The translations under genes and the position numbers were made by a program. A DNA stretch of 40,154 nucleotides, taken from assembly GCA_017302935.1 (NCBI GenBank), contig JAFLBT010000006.1, positions 1-40,154 of the forward strand, read 5' to 3'. Under the pieces are notes generated by a model. It saw nothing but the letters and a program-made list of their open reading frames with translations, searched no databases and was not told where the DNA came from. The stretch is from Flavobacteriales bacterium. GTDB lineage: Bacteria > Bacteroidota > Bacteroidia > Flavobacteriales > Flavobacteriaceae. Shown in pieces: positions 16,742 through 24,734 of the stretch (position 1 is its first letter; every line of letters starts with the position of its first letter).

Positions 16742-17694
16742 TATTTAAAAAAAGAATCTACAAATTCATATTTATTGAATACTTGAAGGTCTTCAATTCC
16801 TTCACCAACGCCAATATATTTTACCGGAATTTGAAATTGGTCAGAAATTCCAATTACCACACCACCTTTTGCAGTTCCGTCTAATTTGGTTACGGCTAAA
16901 CAGGAAACTTCTGTAGCAGCAGTAAATTCCTTAGCTTGCTCAAAAGCATTTTGTCCGGTTGAACCGTCTAAAACCAACAATACATCGTGAGGTGCATCGC
17001 CAACTACTTTTTGCATGACGCGTTTCACTTTAGTAAGCTCGTTCATTAAGTTCACTTTATTGTGTAAACGACCAGCAGTATCAATAATTACGACATCCGC
17101 ACCTTGCGTAACAGCACTTTGTAATGTATCAAAAGCTACAGATGCCGGATCGCTACCCATTTGCTGTTTTACAATAGAAACGCCTACTCTATCCGCCCAA
17201 ATTTGCAATTGATCAATTGCGGCAGCTCTAAACGTATCAGCTGCTCCAAGTACCACTTTGTGACCCGCTTTTTTAAATTGATACGCTAATTTACCAATGG
17301 TTGTAGTTTTACCAACTCCATTTACCCCAACTACCATAATTACATATGGCTTTTTATTGGTTGGAACTTCAAATTCTGTTTCTTCACCTGTGTTGGTTTC
17401 CGATAAAAGTCCGGCAATTTCCTCACGAAGAATTTTATTTAATTCTTCCGTTCCTAAATATTTGTCTTTAGCAACACGGTCTTCTATTCGATCAATAATT
17501 TTTAAAGTGGTTTTTACGCCAACATCAGACGAAACTAATACTTCTTCTAAATTATCTAATACCTCTTCATCAACCGTTGATTTTCCGGCTACAGCTTTTG
17601 TTAATTTAGAGAAAAATGAAGTTTTAGTTTGCTCTAAGCCTTTGTCTAACGTTTCTTTTTTTTCTGAGGAAAATATGCGTTTAAAAAAGTTCAT
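16741..17694 (-). CDS. ftsY: Signal recognition particle receptor FtsY
   Basis: FtsY is the SRP GTPase receptor that delivers ribosome-nascent chain complexes to the Sec translocon. The N domain occupies about residues 20-105. The G domain has G1 VGVNGVGKTTTIGKL (about 122-136), DTFRAAAIDQL, G3 DTAGRLHNK, G4 TKLDGTAKGG and the closing GVGEGIEDLQVF. At 317 residues it lacks the long acidic A domain of E. coli, as is normal in Bacteroidetes. It lies after the rpmB-rpmG-DUF4295 genes, separated by a terminator and preceded by its own -7 box. Confidence 0.96.
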   Translation of the reverse strand: MNFFKRIFSSEKKETLDKGLEQTKTSFFSKLTKAVAGKSTVDEEVLDNLEEVLVSSDVGVKTTLKIIDRIEDRVAKDKYLGTEELNKILREEIAGLLSETNTGEETEFEVPTNKKPYVIMVVGVNGVGKTTTIGKLAYQFKKAGHKVVLGAADTFRAAAIDQLQIWADRVGVSIVKQQMGSDPASVAFDTLQSAVTQGADVVIIDTAGRLHNKVNLMNELTKVKRVMQKVVGDAPHDVLLVLDGSTGQNAFEQAKEFTAATEVSCLAVTKLDGTAKGGVVIGISDQFQIPVKYIGVGEGIEDLQVFNKYEFVDSFFK

Positions 17695-17724
17695 TCTTTT
17701 TGAATTAAATCGTCAATTGTGGCA

Positions 17725-17732
17725 CAAATATA
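17725..17732 (-). promoter_or_regulatory. -7 box for ftsY
   Basis: On the minus strand TATATTTG followed by TGCC is a perfect TAnnTTTG, 30 nt before the ftsY ATG and just after the terminator of the upstream unit. Confidence 0.65.
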
Positions 17733-17734
17733 AA

Positions 17735-17766
17735 AATAAAAAAGCTACTCTCAGAGAAAGTAGCTT
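17735..17766 (-). terminator. Terminator between DUF4295 gene and ftsY
   Basis: On the minus strand AAGCTACT pairs with AGTAGCTT across a 9-nt loop (17742-17766), followed by a T-rich tract. It ends the ribosomal protein unit, perhaps with partial read-through into ftsY. Confidence 0.8.
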
Positions 17767-17788
17767 AAGTATAATACGATTAAAGTAA

Positions 17789-17941
17789 TTATTTCTTATT
17801 TAAGAAAGAATCAACTTCTTCTGGATTCATAACAGATTCAACAAAAGTATAAGCTCCGGTTTTTGGAGATTTTACCATTTTAATGGCTTTAGTTAATCTT
17901 TTTGAAGCTGTCTGTAACGTTGCTACGGTTTTCTTTGCCAT
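17789..17941 (-). CDS. DUF4295 small basic protein
   Basis: This is a 50-residue protein: it begins MAKKTVATLQTASKRLTKAI, continues KMVKSPKTGAYTFVESVM and ends EEVDSFLNKK. It matches the Bacteroidetes-specific DUF4295 family. The gene is conserved next to rpmG in this phylum, and the basic composition suggests a ribosome-associated role, which is inference. It starts 8 nt after rpmG and precedes a terminator. Confidence 0.9.
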   Translation of the reverse strand: MAKKTVATLQTASKRLTKAIKMVKSPKTGAYTFVESVMNPEEVDSFLNKK

Positions 17942-17949
17942 TTCTTATC

Positions 17950-18132
17950 TTATTTAATTTCTTTATGAACAGTTACTCTCTTCAAAATTGGATTAAATTT
18001 TTTAATCTCTAATCTATCTGGAGTATTTTTTTTGTTTTTTGTTGTAATATAACGAGAAGTTCCAGGAACACCAGATGTTTTGTGCTCTGTACATTCTAAA
18101 ATTACTTGAATTCTATTACCTTTCTTTGCCAT
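17950..18132 (-). CDS. rpmG: 50S ribosomal protein L33
   Basis: L33 has 60 residues with the family core [20 protein letters not shown] and [17 protein letters not shown]. Only one cysteine of the zinc-ribbon type remains, so this is a zinc-independent (C-minus-like) form. It lies between rpmB (25 nt upstream) and the DUF4295 gene (8 nt downstream). Confidence 0.97.
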
Positions 18133-18157
18133 TGTAATGTATATTTAGAAGGTTAAA

Positions 18158-18394
18158 TTACGAAATAAATCCGTTAGCTTTTGCATCTTTCAATACTGCA
18201 GCTAAACCTTTTTTGTTAATTGTTTTAATTGTAGAAGCAGCTACTCTCAACGTAATCCATCTATCTTCTTCAGCTAAATAGAAACGTTTTTTCACTAAGT
18301 TCACAGAAAACTTTCTTTTCGTTTTGTTCATCGCGTGAGAAACATTGTTTCCAACCATCGCTCTTTTACCTGTAAGGTCACAAACTCTTGACAT
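18158..18394 (-). CDS. rpmB: 50S ribosomal protein L28
   Basis: L28 has 78 residues: [20 protein letters not shown], then [33 protein letters not shown]. It is the first gene of the rpmB-rpmG-DUF4295 unit and is preceded by a promoter 74 nt or less from the cinA stop. Confidence 0.97.
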   Translation of the reverse strand: MSRVCDLTGKRAMVGNNVSHAMNKTKRKFSVNLVKKRFYLAEEDRWITLRVAASTIKTINKKGLAAVLKDAKANGFIS

Positions 18395-18430
18395 TATGCT
18401 TATCTTTTATCGTTATTCAAAATCAGGGTG

Positions 18431-18462
18431 CAAAGAAACAAAAAAGGAATCTATTACACAAA
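18431..18462 (-). promoter_or_regulatory. Candidate rpmB promoter
   Basis: On the minus strand TTTG (18459-18462), a 20-nt spacer and TTTCTTTG (18431-18438, 7 of 8 to TAnnTTTG) followed by CACCC precede rpmB by 36 nt. Confidence 0.5.
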
Positions 18463-18468
18463 CAAATT

Positions 18469-19716
18469 TTAGTAGTTTTTTAAAATTTCTTTTAAAAGTA
18501 GCTCAAGCCCTTTGTTTACTGCTCTATCAATCACTTTTTGTCGGGGTTGACCAAAATTAAAAGCATCTGAAAAAACTCCATTTGGTGTTGCAATTGCGAT
18601 ACAAACCGCTCCTAAATCAGCATCGGCATCACCTTTAGACGGACCGGCATTTCCGGTGGTTGCAATTGCAAAATCGGCTTTCATTAATTTTTGCACGCCA
18701 ATGGCCATTTCTTCCGCAACTGATTGACTCACTACTGAAAAAGCTTCAATAGTTTCGGGTTTTACTCCAAGTATTTCAATTTTGGTGTCGGTAGCATAAG
18801 AAACCACGCTTCCTCTAAAATAAGCCGATGAACCTGCAACTGAAGTAAGTGTTTCTGCAATTTTTCCTCCAGTGCAACTTTCTGCGGTAGCTAGTGTAAA
18901 ACCTTTTTCTTTGAGTAAATTACCCAAAACCACTTCGATAGGTTCATCTTCTTCAAATCCTACAATGATATCGCCGATAATTTCGGTTAAGCTACTCACT
19001 AATTGTTGAATCGTATTGTGCAAAATCTGCTCTTCTTTACCTCTGGCAGTTAAACGCAATCGCACTCGACCGGGACTCGGCAAATAGGCTAATTTTATAA
19101 ACTCGGGTAAATTATTTTCCCATTCTTCGATACGTTGAGCTACAATACTTTCTCCTTGTCCATAGGTTAAAATGGTTTTGTGGAGAATATATGGACGTTC
19201 ATATTCTTTGACAATTTTAGGAATAAGTTGATGGACAACTATTGCTTTCATTTCATAAGGTACACCCGGCATGGAGACAAAAACAGTATTTTCTTTTTGC
19301 ATCCACATTCCCGGTGCGGTTCCAAACTGATTATGAAGCACTATGGCTTTAGAAGGCACTAAAGCTTGATCTTTATTGACCTGTGAAACCGTAAAATTGA
19401 GTTTTGTAAACAAAGCTTCGATGTGTTTTTCTACCGCTTCATTTCGAACTAAAACATCATTAAAATAGTCGCAAAAAGTAATTTTTGTTATATCGTCTTT
19501 TGTAGGTCCGAGTCCACCGGTGATAAGCACAAAATCAACTTTGTTTTGTACTTTGGTAAAGGTGTCTAAAATATGCTTTTTGTCATCACTAATGGAAATC
19601 ATTTCATGGACTTGAATTCCGATTTTTTCCAATTCTTTGGCTATAAAACCGGAATTTGTATCGGTAATTTGTCCGATAAGAATTTCGTCGCCAATAGTGA
19701 TGATGGTTGCTTTCAT
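18469..19716 (-). CDS. cinA: CinA: nicotinamide-nucleotide amidase, competence-damage family
   Basis: This is a full-length two-domain CinA (415 residues). The N-terminal MoCF-like domain (about 1-170) has [32 protein letters not shown] and [10 protein letters not shown], and in homologues has ADP-ribose or NAD-related pyrophosphatase activity. The C-terminal domain (about 250-415) has [31 protein letters not shown] and [12 protein letters not shown], the NMN deamidase (PncC) domain that recycles nicotinamide mononucleotide. Both activities are known for the family and not shown here. An array of ten octamers ends 6 nt before its ATG, so most of its 5' leader is repeat. Confidence 0.94.
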   Translation of the reverse strand: MKATIITIGDEILIGQITDTNSGFIAKELEKIGIQVHEMISISDDKKHILDTFTKVQNKVDFVLITGGLGPTKDDITKITFCDYFNDVLVRNEAVEKHIEALFTKLNFTVSQVNKDQALVPSKAIVLHNQFGTAPGMWMQKENTVFVSMPGVPYEMKAIVVHQLIPKIVKEYERPYILHKTILTYGQGESIVAQRIEEWENNLPEFIKLAYLPSPGRVRLRLTARGKEEQILHNTIQQLVSSLTEIIGDIIVGFEEDEPIEVVLGNLLKEKGFTLATAESCTGGKIAETLTSVAGSSAYFRGSVVSYATDTKIEILGVKPETIEAFSVVSQSVAEEMAIGVQKLMKADFAIATTGNAGPSKGDADADLGAVCIAIATPNGVFSDAFNFGQPRQKVIDRAVNKGLELLLKEILKNY

Positions 19717-19722
19717 TATTTT

Positions 19723-19802
19723 GAGGTACTGAGATGCTAAGTTACTGAGGTACTAAGGTGCTGAGGTGCTGAGGTGCTGAGGTGCTGAGGTGCTGAGGTG
19801 CT
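19723..19802 (+). repeat. Octamer array (10 units) in the cinA leader
   Basis: There are ten contiguous 8-nt units of consensus RAGGTGCT. The five at 19763-19802 are identical GAGGTGCT; the cinA-proximal ones vary. In the cinA sense it reads AGCACCTC and ends AGTACCTCAAAATAATG at the start codon. Confidence 0.93.
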
Positions 19803-19830
19803 AAGAAACAATTCTTAATTTGCAGCATTT

Positions 19831-19976
19831 CATAGCCCGGATAGTAGCGAAAACCCCGCAGTAATGAAAGCTAATTTTTCTTTGTTTTTTGGGGCGACCA
19901 ACGGAAGCCACGAAAAACATTAGAAAAATAGCTTGAAGAACGAGGAGTTGCAGCGTATAGCCGGAATAGCTTCTTA
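19831..19976. repeat. Structured intergenic element of about 145 bp
   Basis: The ends carry near-identical segments TAGCCCGGATAG (19833-19844) and TAGCCGGAATAG (19958-19969). The middle is a long stem: GCTAATTTTTCT (19870-19881) with AGAAAAATAGC (19922-19932), then GTTTTT with AAAAAC, and a G+C-richer loop. Its right end overlaps the Hpt stop codon. From memory it resembles a dispersed repeat family common in Flavobacterium intergenic regions; copy number here is unchecked. Confidence 0.65.
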
Positions 19977-20318
19977 TAAATCGAAATCTTTATTGATTTC
20001 TTTTACCGCTTTTTCAACTTGGTCTTCAATACTTTTGAAAATCTCTTTGATTTCTTTGCGTTTCCCTTCGCGTTTGGTCCACGCTTCAACTTGAAGGATT
20101 TCTTCATACGCTACATTCATTCCCAACAAATCAAGTGTTGGTTTGATTTTGTGTGCGTAACTGTAAGCTAATTTGTGATTTTTTTCTTCTATGCCTTGTT
20201 TGATAAACTTCATATCCTCAGGAACTTCTGTCACAAACAGCGATATGATTTGCAACACAAACTCTGGATCGTTATCAGAAAGTGCATAGACTTTGGCTAA
20301 GTTGTAATTTAATGCCAT
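19974..20318 (-). CDS. Hpt-domain phosphotransfer protein
   Basis: This 114-residue single-domain histidine phosphotransfer protein should relay phosphate between hybrid kinases and response regulators. The phosphorylatable histidine is about H56 in YAHKIKPTLDLLGM, with the small residues needed after it. The rest is a four-helix bundle pattern (FVLQIISLFVTEVPEDMKFI before, QVEAWTKREGKRKEIKEIF after). No kinase or regulator is adjacent, so partners are unknown. It starts 4 nt after the FAH-family gene, implying cotranscription. Confidence 0.85.
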   Translation of the reverse strand: MALNYNLAKVYALSDNDPEFVLQIISLFVTEVPEDMKFIKQGIEEKNHKLAYSYAHKIKPTLDLLGMNVAYEEILQVEAWTKREGKRKEIKEIFKSIEDQVEKAVKEINKDFDL

Positions 20319-20322
20319 TTTA

Positions 20323-20934
20323 TTATTTTACTTGAATTCGGAAATTTTTTTTGTCTTCAATAAATCCTTCGAGAATATCATTTGGTTTTACACGAGCCAC
20401 TCCTTCAGGTGTTCCGGTAAATATAATATCGCCAATTTTAAGTGTAAAAAACTGAGAAACATAGGCAATAAGTTCGTCAATTTTCCACAACATGTGGCTT
20501 GTATTCCCTTTTTGAACGGTAATTCCGTTGGATTTTAGTTCAAAATTAATATTTTCTGTGGAACTTAAATCTTTTTTCGATAAAAAGTTGCCAATAACCG
20601 CTGAACCGTCAAAAGCTTTAGCTTTTTCCCAAGGCAATCCTTTCTCTTTTAATTTAGCTTGTAAATCACGTGCGGTAAAATCGATTCCGAGACCAATTTC
20701 GTCATAATAATTAGGAGCGAATTTGGCATCTATATATTTACCCACTTTGTTGATACGCACAATAATTTCTACTTCATGGTGAATGTCATCACTAAACTCA
20801 GGAATTACAAATGGATGTTGCTTAAGCAAAATAGCACTGTCCGGTTTTAGAAAAACCACAGGCTCATCAGGTCGCTCGTTTTGGAGTTCTTCGATGTGTT
20901 TGGTGTAATTTCGTCCGATGCAGATGATTTTCAT
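20323..20934 (-). CDS. Fumarylacetoacetate hydrolase-family protein
   Basis: This 203-residue FAH-superfamily enzyme has a short N-terminus (MKIICIGRNYTKHIEELQNE). FLKPDSAILL and the metal ligands IHHEVEIIVRINKVG are present, as are GLGIDFTARDLQAKLKEKGL, WEKAKAFDGSAVIG and IIFTGTPEGVARV. The short form is closest to the FAHD1/YcgM type, with acylpyruvate hydrolase or oxaloacetate decarboxylase/tautomerase activities in homologues. The exact substrate is not predictable. An octamer array fills the 33 nt before its ATG and reaches the stop codon of the upstream exonuclease gene. The Hpt gene follows after 4 nt. Confidence 0.87.
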   Translation of the reverse strand: MKIICIGRNYTKHIEELQNERPDEPVVFLKPDSAILLKQHPFVIPEFSDDIHHEVEIIVRINKVGKYIDAKFAPNYYDEIGLGIDFTARDLQAKLKEKGLPWEKAKAFDGSAVIGNFLSKKDLSSTENINFELKSNGITVQKGNTSHMLWKIDELIAYVSQFFTLKIGDIIFTGTPEGVARVKPNDILEGFIEDKKNFRIQVK

Positions 20935-20937
20935 TTT

Positions 20938-20969
20938 GAGGTGCTGAGGTTCTAAGGCACTAAGGTGCT
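20938..20969 (+). repeat. Octamer array before the FAH-family gene
   Basis: There are four units of RAGGYDCT (GAGGTGCT, GAGGTTCT, AAGGCACT, AAGGTGCT). In gene sense it ends AGCACCTCAAAATG, at the start codon. Its far end supplies the TAG stop of the exonuclease gene. Confidence 0.88.
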
Positions 20970-21744
20970 AAGTTAGCTTATTGTTTAATTTTCTGAGTTT
21001 GATGGCGGTGAGCACTTTTTTAGTATAAAGTGGAAAATCGGCATTTTGAATCCAGCCGAAATAGCCTGGCTCGTCTTCCAACACTTTATCAACTAAAGCT
21101 CCTTTGTGTTTGCCAAAGGTGAATATTTCTTGACCTTTATCATTTAAGGCAATAAATCCGGCAAAATCAACCGATTTTTTCCGAGTAGTAAATTCAGAAA
21201 GCGATTTCATATCGTTTTCCAACTCAGAATAGCGATCGAGTTGAGCTTTCAAAATTTCGTATGTTGCCATAGTATCAGCCTCTGCGGAATGAGCGTTTTC
21301 AAGTGTTTGACCACAATAAAACTTGTAAGCCGCACTCAAGGTCCGTTCTTCCATTTTGTGGAAAATCGTTTGAATGTCAACCGAAACACGGTTTTTCATA
21401 TCAAAATCGACTCCTGCACGTAATAGTTCTTCAGCTAACAATGGAATATCAAAACGGTCTGAATTAAATCCGGCCAAATCGGCATCTTTAATCATGTTGT
21501 AAATCTGACTCGAAAGTTCTTTGAAAGTGGGTTCGTTGGCCACTTTTTCATCAGTAATTCCATGAATTTGAGAAACTTGAAAAGGAATTTTCATTTCCGG
21601 ATTCACCAACCAGGTTTTACTTTCTTTGTTTCCGTTGGGATAAACTTTGAATATCGCAATTTCGACAATTCGGTCTTTTGCGACATCTACACCGGTGGTT
21701 TCGAGGTCAAAAAAACAGATGGGTCGGTTTAATTTGAGTTCCAT
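20968..21744 (-). CDS. DEDDh 3'-5' exonuclease (DnaQ/ExoX-like)
   Basis: The N-terminal 170 residues form a DnaQ-type exonuclease: D13 and E15 in CFFDLETTGVD, D96/D99 in FNSDRFDIPLLAEELL, and H152...D157 in NAHSAEADTMATYEI. The C-terminal region, FTFGKHKGALVDKVLEDEPG and YFGWIQNADFP, is the small domain found at the end of ExoX-like exonucleases. With 258 residues it could be the polymerase III proofreading subunit or a stand-alone ExoX; the C-terminal domain favours the second. The stop codon lies in an octamer array, so the last residues may have been set by the repeat. A perfect -7 box lies 17 nt before the ATG. Confidence 0.87.
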   Translation of the reverse strand: MELKLNRPICFFDLETTGVDVAKDRIVEIAIFKVYPNGNKESKTWLVNPEMKIPFQVSQIHGITDEKVANEPTFKELSSQIYNMIKDADLAGFNSDRFDIPLLAEELLRAGVDFDMKNRVSVDIQTIFHKMEERTLSAAYKFYCGQTLENAHSAEADTMATYEILKAQLDRYSELENDMKSLSEFTTRKKSVDFAGFIALNDKGQEIFTFGKHKGALVDKVLEDEPGYFGWIQNADFPLYTKKVLTAIKLRKLNNKLT

Positions 21745-21761
21745 TTTGAAAATTTAGAGGG

Positions 21762-21769
21762 CAAAGATA
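21762..21769 (-). promoter_or_regulatory. -7 box for the exonuclease gene
   Basis: On the minus strand TATCTTTG followed by CCC, a perfect TAnnTTTG, lies 17 nt before the ATG. No clear -33 box. Confidence 0.65.
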
Positions 21770-21886
21770 CGAGTTAGAAATAACCTTTTAACGATGAAAG
21801 TGTTTTTTTTAGTAGTATTTTAAGGTTTTGAAATTAACCTTTTTAGATATAAAGCCAATAATTAAGTTTTTGTAAACTAAAATTTA

Positions 21887-21950
21887 TTTGCCACAAATTA
21901 CACGAATTGGCACGAATTTATTAGTGGAAATTTGTGTAATTCGTGGCAAA
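21887..21950. repeat. Nonamer-type inverted repeat (22-bp arms)
   Basis: TTTGCCACAAATTACACG... (21887-21908) pairs with 21929-21950 over 22 bp with one mismatch and one wobble, around a 20-nt loop. The arms are built from ACACGAATT-like 9-10-nt units, a family also seen at 23482-23510 and 26778-26834. Confidence 0.85.
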
Positions 21951-21968
21951 ATTTTTAGGAGTTAAGAA

Positions 21969-22004
21969 CAAAAAACCCTTTCACATTTTCTAATGAAAGG
22001 GTTT
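21969..22004 (-). terminator. Terminator after the E2 gene
   Basis: A perfect 10-bp stem AAACCCTTTC / GAAAGGGTTT (21973-21982, 21995-22004) is followed on the minus strand by a T-run (21969-21975). Confidence 0.9.
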
Positions 22005-22024
22005 AAAATTTTATTTTTATTATT

Positions 22025-23392
22025 TTAAAATTCTCTATTTTCGCTAAATCCTTCTAAATAATCGGCTACTCGTTTTACGAATTGTCCGCCCAACGAACCA
22101 TCTACCACTCGGTGATCATAACTGTGCGACAGGAACATTTTGTGACGAATTCCAATGTAATCTCCGGTTGGAGCTTCAATAACTGCCGGAACTTTTCGGA
22201 TGGCTCCTAAAGCCAAAATCGCTACTTGCGGTTGGTTAATAATCGGTGTTCCAAAAACACTTCCAAACGTTCCCACATTGGTAACCGTGTACGTTCCTCC
22301 TTGAATTTCGTCTGGTTTCAATTGGTTGTTACGAGCTCGGTTGGCTAGATCGTTTACCGTTTTTGTTAATCCAACCAAATTCAACATATCTGCATTTTTG
22401 ATAACCGGAACAATTAGGTTTCCGTTTGGTAATGCAGCGGCCATTCCTAAATTGATGTTTTTCTTTTTGATAATATAATCGCCTTCCACCGAAATATTAA
22501 TCATCGGGAAGTCTTTAATGGCTTTTGCCACAGCTTCCATGAATATAGGTGTGAACGTTAACTTCTCACCTTCTCTTTTTTCAAAAGCGTCTTTTACTTT
22601 GTTTCTCCAGTTCACAATGTTGGTTACATCCACTTCAATGAACGACTGTACGTGAGCCGATGTTTGTTTGGATGCCACCATATAACCTGAAATCAGTTTA
22701 CGCATGCGATCCATTTCGATGATTTCGTCTTGACCGTTTACAGAAACCGGAACTTTTTTCTCCGGTGTTGCTTCTGCTTTTGGAGCTTCAACTTTAGAAG
22801 TTTCAACTTTTGCTTCAACTTTTGGAGTTTCAACTGCTACCGGTTCTGCTTTAGGCGTTGGAGCAACAGCAGGTTTATTGGCTCGGTCTTTTACATAAGT
22901 AATGATATCGTCCTTGGTAACACGTCCTTCTTTACCTGTACCTTTTATGCTTTCTAATTCTGCAATGGAAACCCCTTCTTCTTTGGCAATATTTTTTACT
23001 AAAGGAGAAAAGAATTTTTCAGATGTTGAAAAATCAACTTCTGTCGGTGCAACGGCTTGAACCGTTTCTTTCACCACTTCAATAGCTTTCTCAATTTGTG
23101 CAACTGCTTCAACTACTTCTTCTTTTGGAGATTCTACAGGAGTACTTCCGCCTTCGGTGTCAATGATTGCAATGGTTTGACCTACTTTTACAATATCATC
23201 TACATTAAAAAGAATTTCGGTTAGCGTTCCGGAAACTTCAGATGGCACTTCGCTATCTACTTTATCAGTTGCGATTTCCAAGACTGCTTCATCAGCTTCA
23301 ATTTTGTCGCCTACTTTTTTGAGCCAATTGGTAATGGTTGCTTCGGCAACGCTTTCTCCCATTTTGGGCAATTTCAATTCAAATTTTGCCAT
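22025..23392 (-). CDS. 2-oxo acid dehydrogenase E2 acyltransferase
   Basis: This is the lipoyl-bearing core subunit of a 2-oxo acid dehydrogenase complex, transferring acyl groups to CoA. The lipoyl domain (about 1-78) carries the lipoylated lysine at K44 in EIATDKVDSEV. A Pro/Ala/Glu/Val linker follows. A peripheral-subunit binding domain has FFSPLVKNIAKEEGVS and KGTGKEGRVTKDDI. A second Ala/Pro/Lys linker leads to the catalytic domain, ending in LSHSYDHRVVDGSLGGQFV with the catalytic His and Asp. At 455 residues with a single lipoyl domain it fits the branched-chain (BCKDH) or a generic flavobacterial E2 better than pyruvate dehydrogenase E2. E1 and E3 are not adjacent, so the substrate is inferred only. 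Confidence 0.9.
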   Translation of the reverse strand: MAKFELKLPKMGESVAEATITNWLKKVGDKIEADEAVLEIATDKVDSEVPSEVSGTLTEILFNVDDIVKVGQTIAIIDTEGGSTPVESPKEEVVEAVAQIEKAIEVVKETVQAVAPTEVDFSTSEKFFSPLVKNIAKEEGVSIAELESIKGTGKEGRVTKDDIITYVKDRANKPAVAPTPKAEPVAVETPKVEAKVETSKVEAPKAEATPEKKVPVSVNGQDEIIEMDRMRKLISGYMVASKQTSAHVQSFIEVDVTNIVNWRNKVKDAFEKREGEKLTFTPIFMEAVAKAIKDFPMINISVEGDYIIKKKNINLGMAAALPNGNLIVPVIKNADMLNLVGLTKTVNDLANRARNNQLKPDEIQGGTYTVTNVGTFGSVFGTPIINQPQVAILALGAIRKVPAVIEAPTGDYIGIRHKMFLSHSYDHRVVDGSLGGQFVKRVADYLEGFSENREF

Positions 23393-23481
23393 ATTTTTAA
23401 CCTAAAGGTTTATTTTTTGTTTCAGTTTGCGAATTTACTAAAAAAAGGATTGGTTTTTGAAATTATCAATAATTTTATTTG

Positions 23482-23510
23482 ACACAGATTACACGGATTA
23501 ACACGGATTA
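23482..23510 (+). repeat. Nonamer-type array, single arm
   Basis: Three units of ACACRGATT(A) lie between the E2 and glycosyltransferase genes. It has the sequence type of one hairpin arm of the elements at 21887 and 26778, but I see no good opposite arm. Confidence 0.75.
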
Positions 23511-23560
23511 AAAATTCCACAAATCTTTTTAGAACTTCAAAAATCAAAAATCTAAATTCA

Positions 23561-24730
23561 TCAATCGTTAATCAAAATCACTTCGCCTCTATCGTTGCTG
23601 CTGTTGCTTCCAATCATGAAATTACTTTGATTAGGGATGATTTTGAATGTTACATTTTCACTTTTATATGTTTCCATTGCGGAAATGATGGTTGAAAATG
23701 GTAAAGCATTCTGATCAAAAATAATTTCAACGTTAGAATGTATTCCTTTTAAAAGCGAAGGTAATTCATTTTTAAAAGTAGCGGAAAGCAGCTTCACATT
23801 TTTTCCTAACAATTTTTCAAGTTTTTCTTTTAATAACTCGTTTTGAGAAATTAAAATATAACTGTCAATATCTCTATTGGAAACTACACTTTTACTTTTC
23901 TTTAAAAAGGCAAATAGATAACTTCCCGACTTCATAAACAGACTAAAAAAAGCTGATTTTTTGAAATGTTTACTGTAAAAGTATTCCATAGCTTCCTGAA
24001 AACGCTTCATATACGTTCCATCTTTCACAGTACTTTCACCTTTGTAATGAATAACGGTTGTTTTTGAAAAATAATAATTCGTTTTACCATTTTGCAATGC
24101 TCGATAACTTAAATCAATATCATCAGAATACATAAAACAATTCTCATCAAATCCGCCTAACTGATTGTATAACTCACGTTTTAAAAACATAAAAGCACCT
24201 ACTAAAACATCAACCTCTCCAGTTTGATGTTCGGATAGATTTTGAGCATAATATCGATTGAATAATTGAATCTTTGGAAAAATTTTATACAATCCAAAAA
24301 TCTTTGTAAATGCCACCCAAGGTGTTGGAATACCTCTTTTGCTTTCTGGGAGGAATTTTCCGGTGCCGTCAACTAACTTGCAACCGATTATTCCGAGTTG
24401 GAAGTTAGGAGTTAGGAGTTGGGAGTTTAAAATTTTAGTAAAAGTATCCTCTGCAACAACAGTGTCGGGATTAAGAATGCAAATATATTCACCTTTTGCT
24501 TGAGCAACGCCAATATTATTACCCTTCGGAAAACCTGTATTTTCATTATTTTCAATGAGTTTAATGTGCGGAAAACGGGTTTTCATCATTTGACAACTAT
24601 CGTCAGAAGAATTGTTATCTACAACAATTATCTCACCATCAATGTGTTGCAAAGCAGCTTGAACGCTAAGCACGCATTGTTCTAAAAAATAGCGAACGTT
24701 GTAATTGAGGATGATGACAGATAGTTGCAT
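23561..24730 (-). CDS. Family 2 glycosyltransferase
   Basis: This GT-A fold glycosyltransferase (389 residues) resembles the WcaA/rhamnosyltransferase-like GT2 group that builds surface polysaccharides. Motifs are LSVIILNYNVRYFLEQCVLS, IIVVDNNSSDDS, ENTGFPKGNN, the NPD nucleotide-sugar site in ILNPDTVV, GAFMFLKRELYNQLGGFDE and the acceptor-side DDIDLSYRA. The C-terminal 130 residues are family-variable. A heptamer array at 24396-24428 inserts NSQLLTPN after TKIL, right behind the donor site. The -7 box lies only 4 nt before the ATG, so the mRNA may be leaderless. No polysaccharide cluster surrounds it. Confidence 0.87.
   Translation of the reverse strand: MQLSVIILNYNVRYFLEQCVLSVQAALQHIDGEIIVVDNNSSDDSCQMMKTRFPHIKLIENNENTGFPKGNNIGVAQAKGEYICILNPDTVVAEDTFTKILNSQLLTPNFQLGIIGCKLVDGTGKFLPESKRGIPTPWVAFTKIFGLYKIFPKIQLFNRYYAQNLSEHQTGEVDVLVGAFMFLKRELYNQLGGFDENCFMYSDDIDLSYRALQNGKTNYYFSKTTVIHYKGESTVKDGTYMKRFQEAMEYFYSKHFKKSAFFSLFMKSGSYLFAFLKKSKSVVSNRDIDSYILISQNELLKEKLEKLLGKNVKLLSATFKNELPSLLKGIHSNVEIIFDQNALPFSTIISAMETYKSENVTFKIIPNQSNFMIGSNSSNDRGEVILIND
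24396..24428 (+). repeat. In-frame heptamer array in the glycosyltransferase gene
   Basis: Four full units of AGTTRGG/AGTTGGA plus a partial AGTTT. On the coding strand they give LNSQLLTPNFQL. It is the same repeat type as 10461-10495, in the same orientation and reading frame. Confidence 0.88.
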
Positions 24731-24734
24731 TGGA

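Noticed and set aside
19723-19802. CRISPR-like array at the cinA leader
   Set aside because: The unit is 8 nt with no spacers and no cas genes; it is a simple tandem repeat.
22760-22900. Repeats in the E2 gene as a heptamer array
   Set aside because: They encode the Pro/Ala/Glu/Lys linker expected between E2 domains and have no strict 7-nt period.
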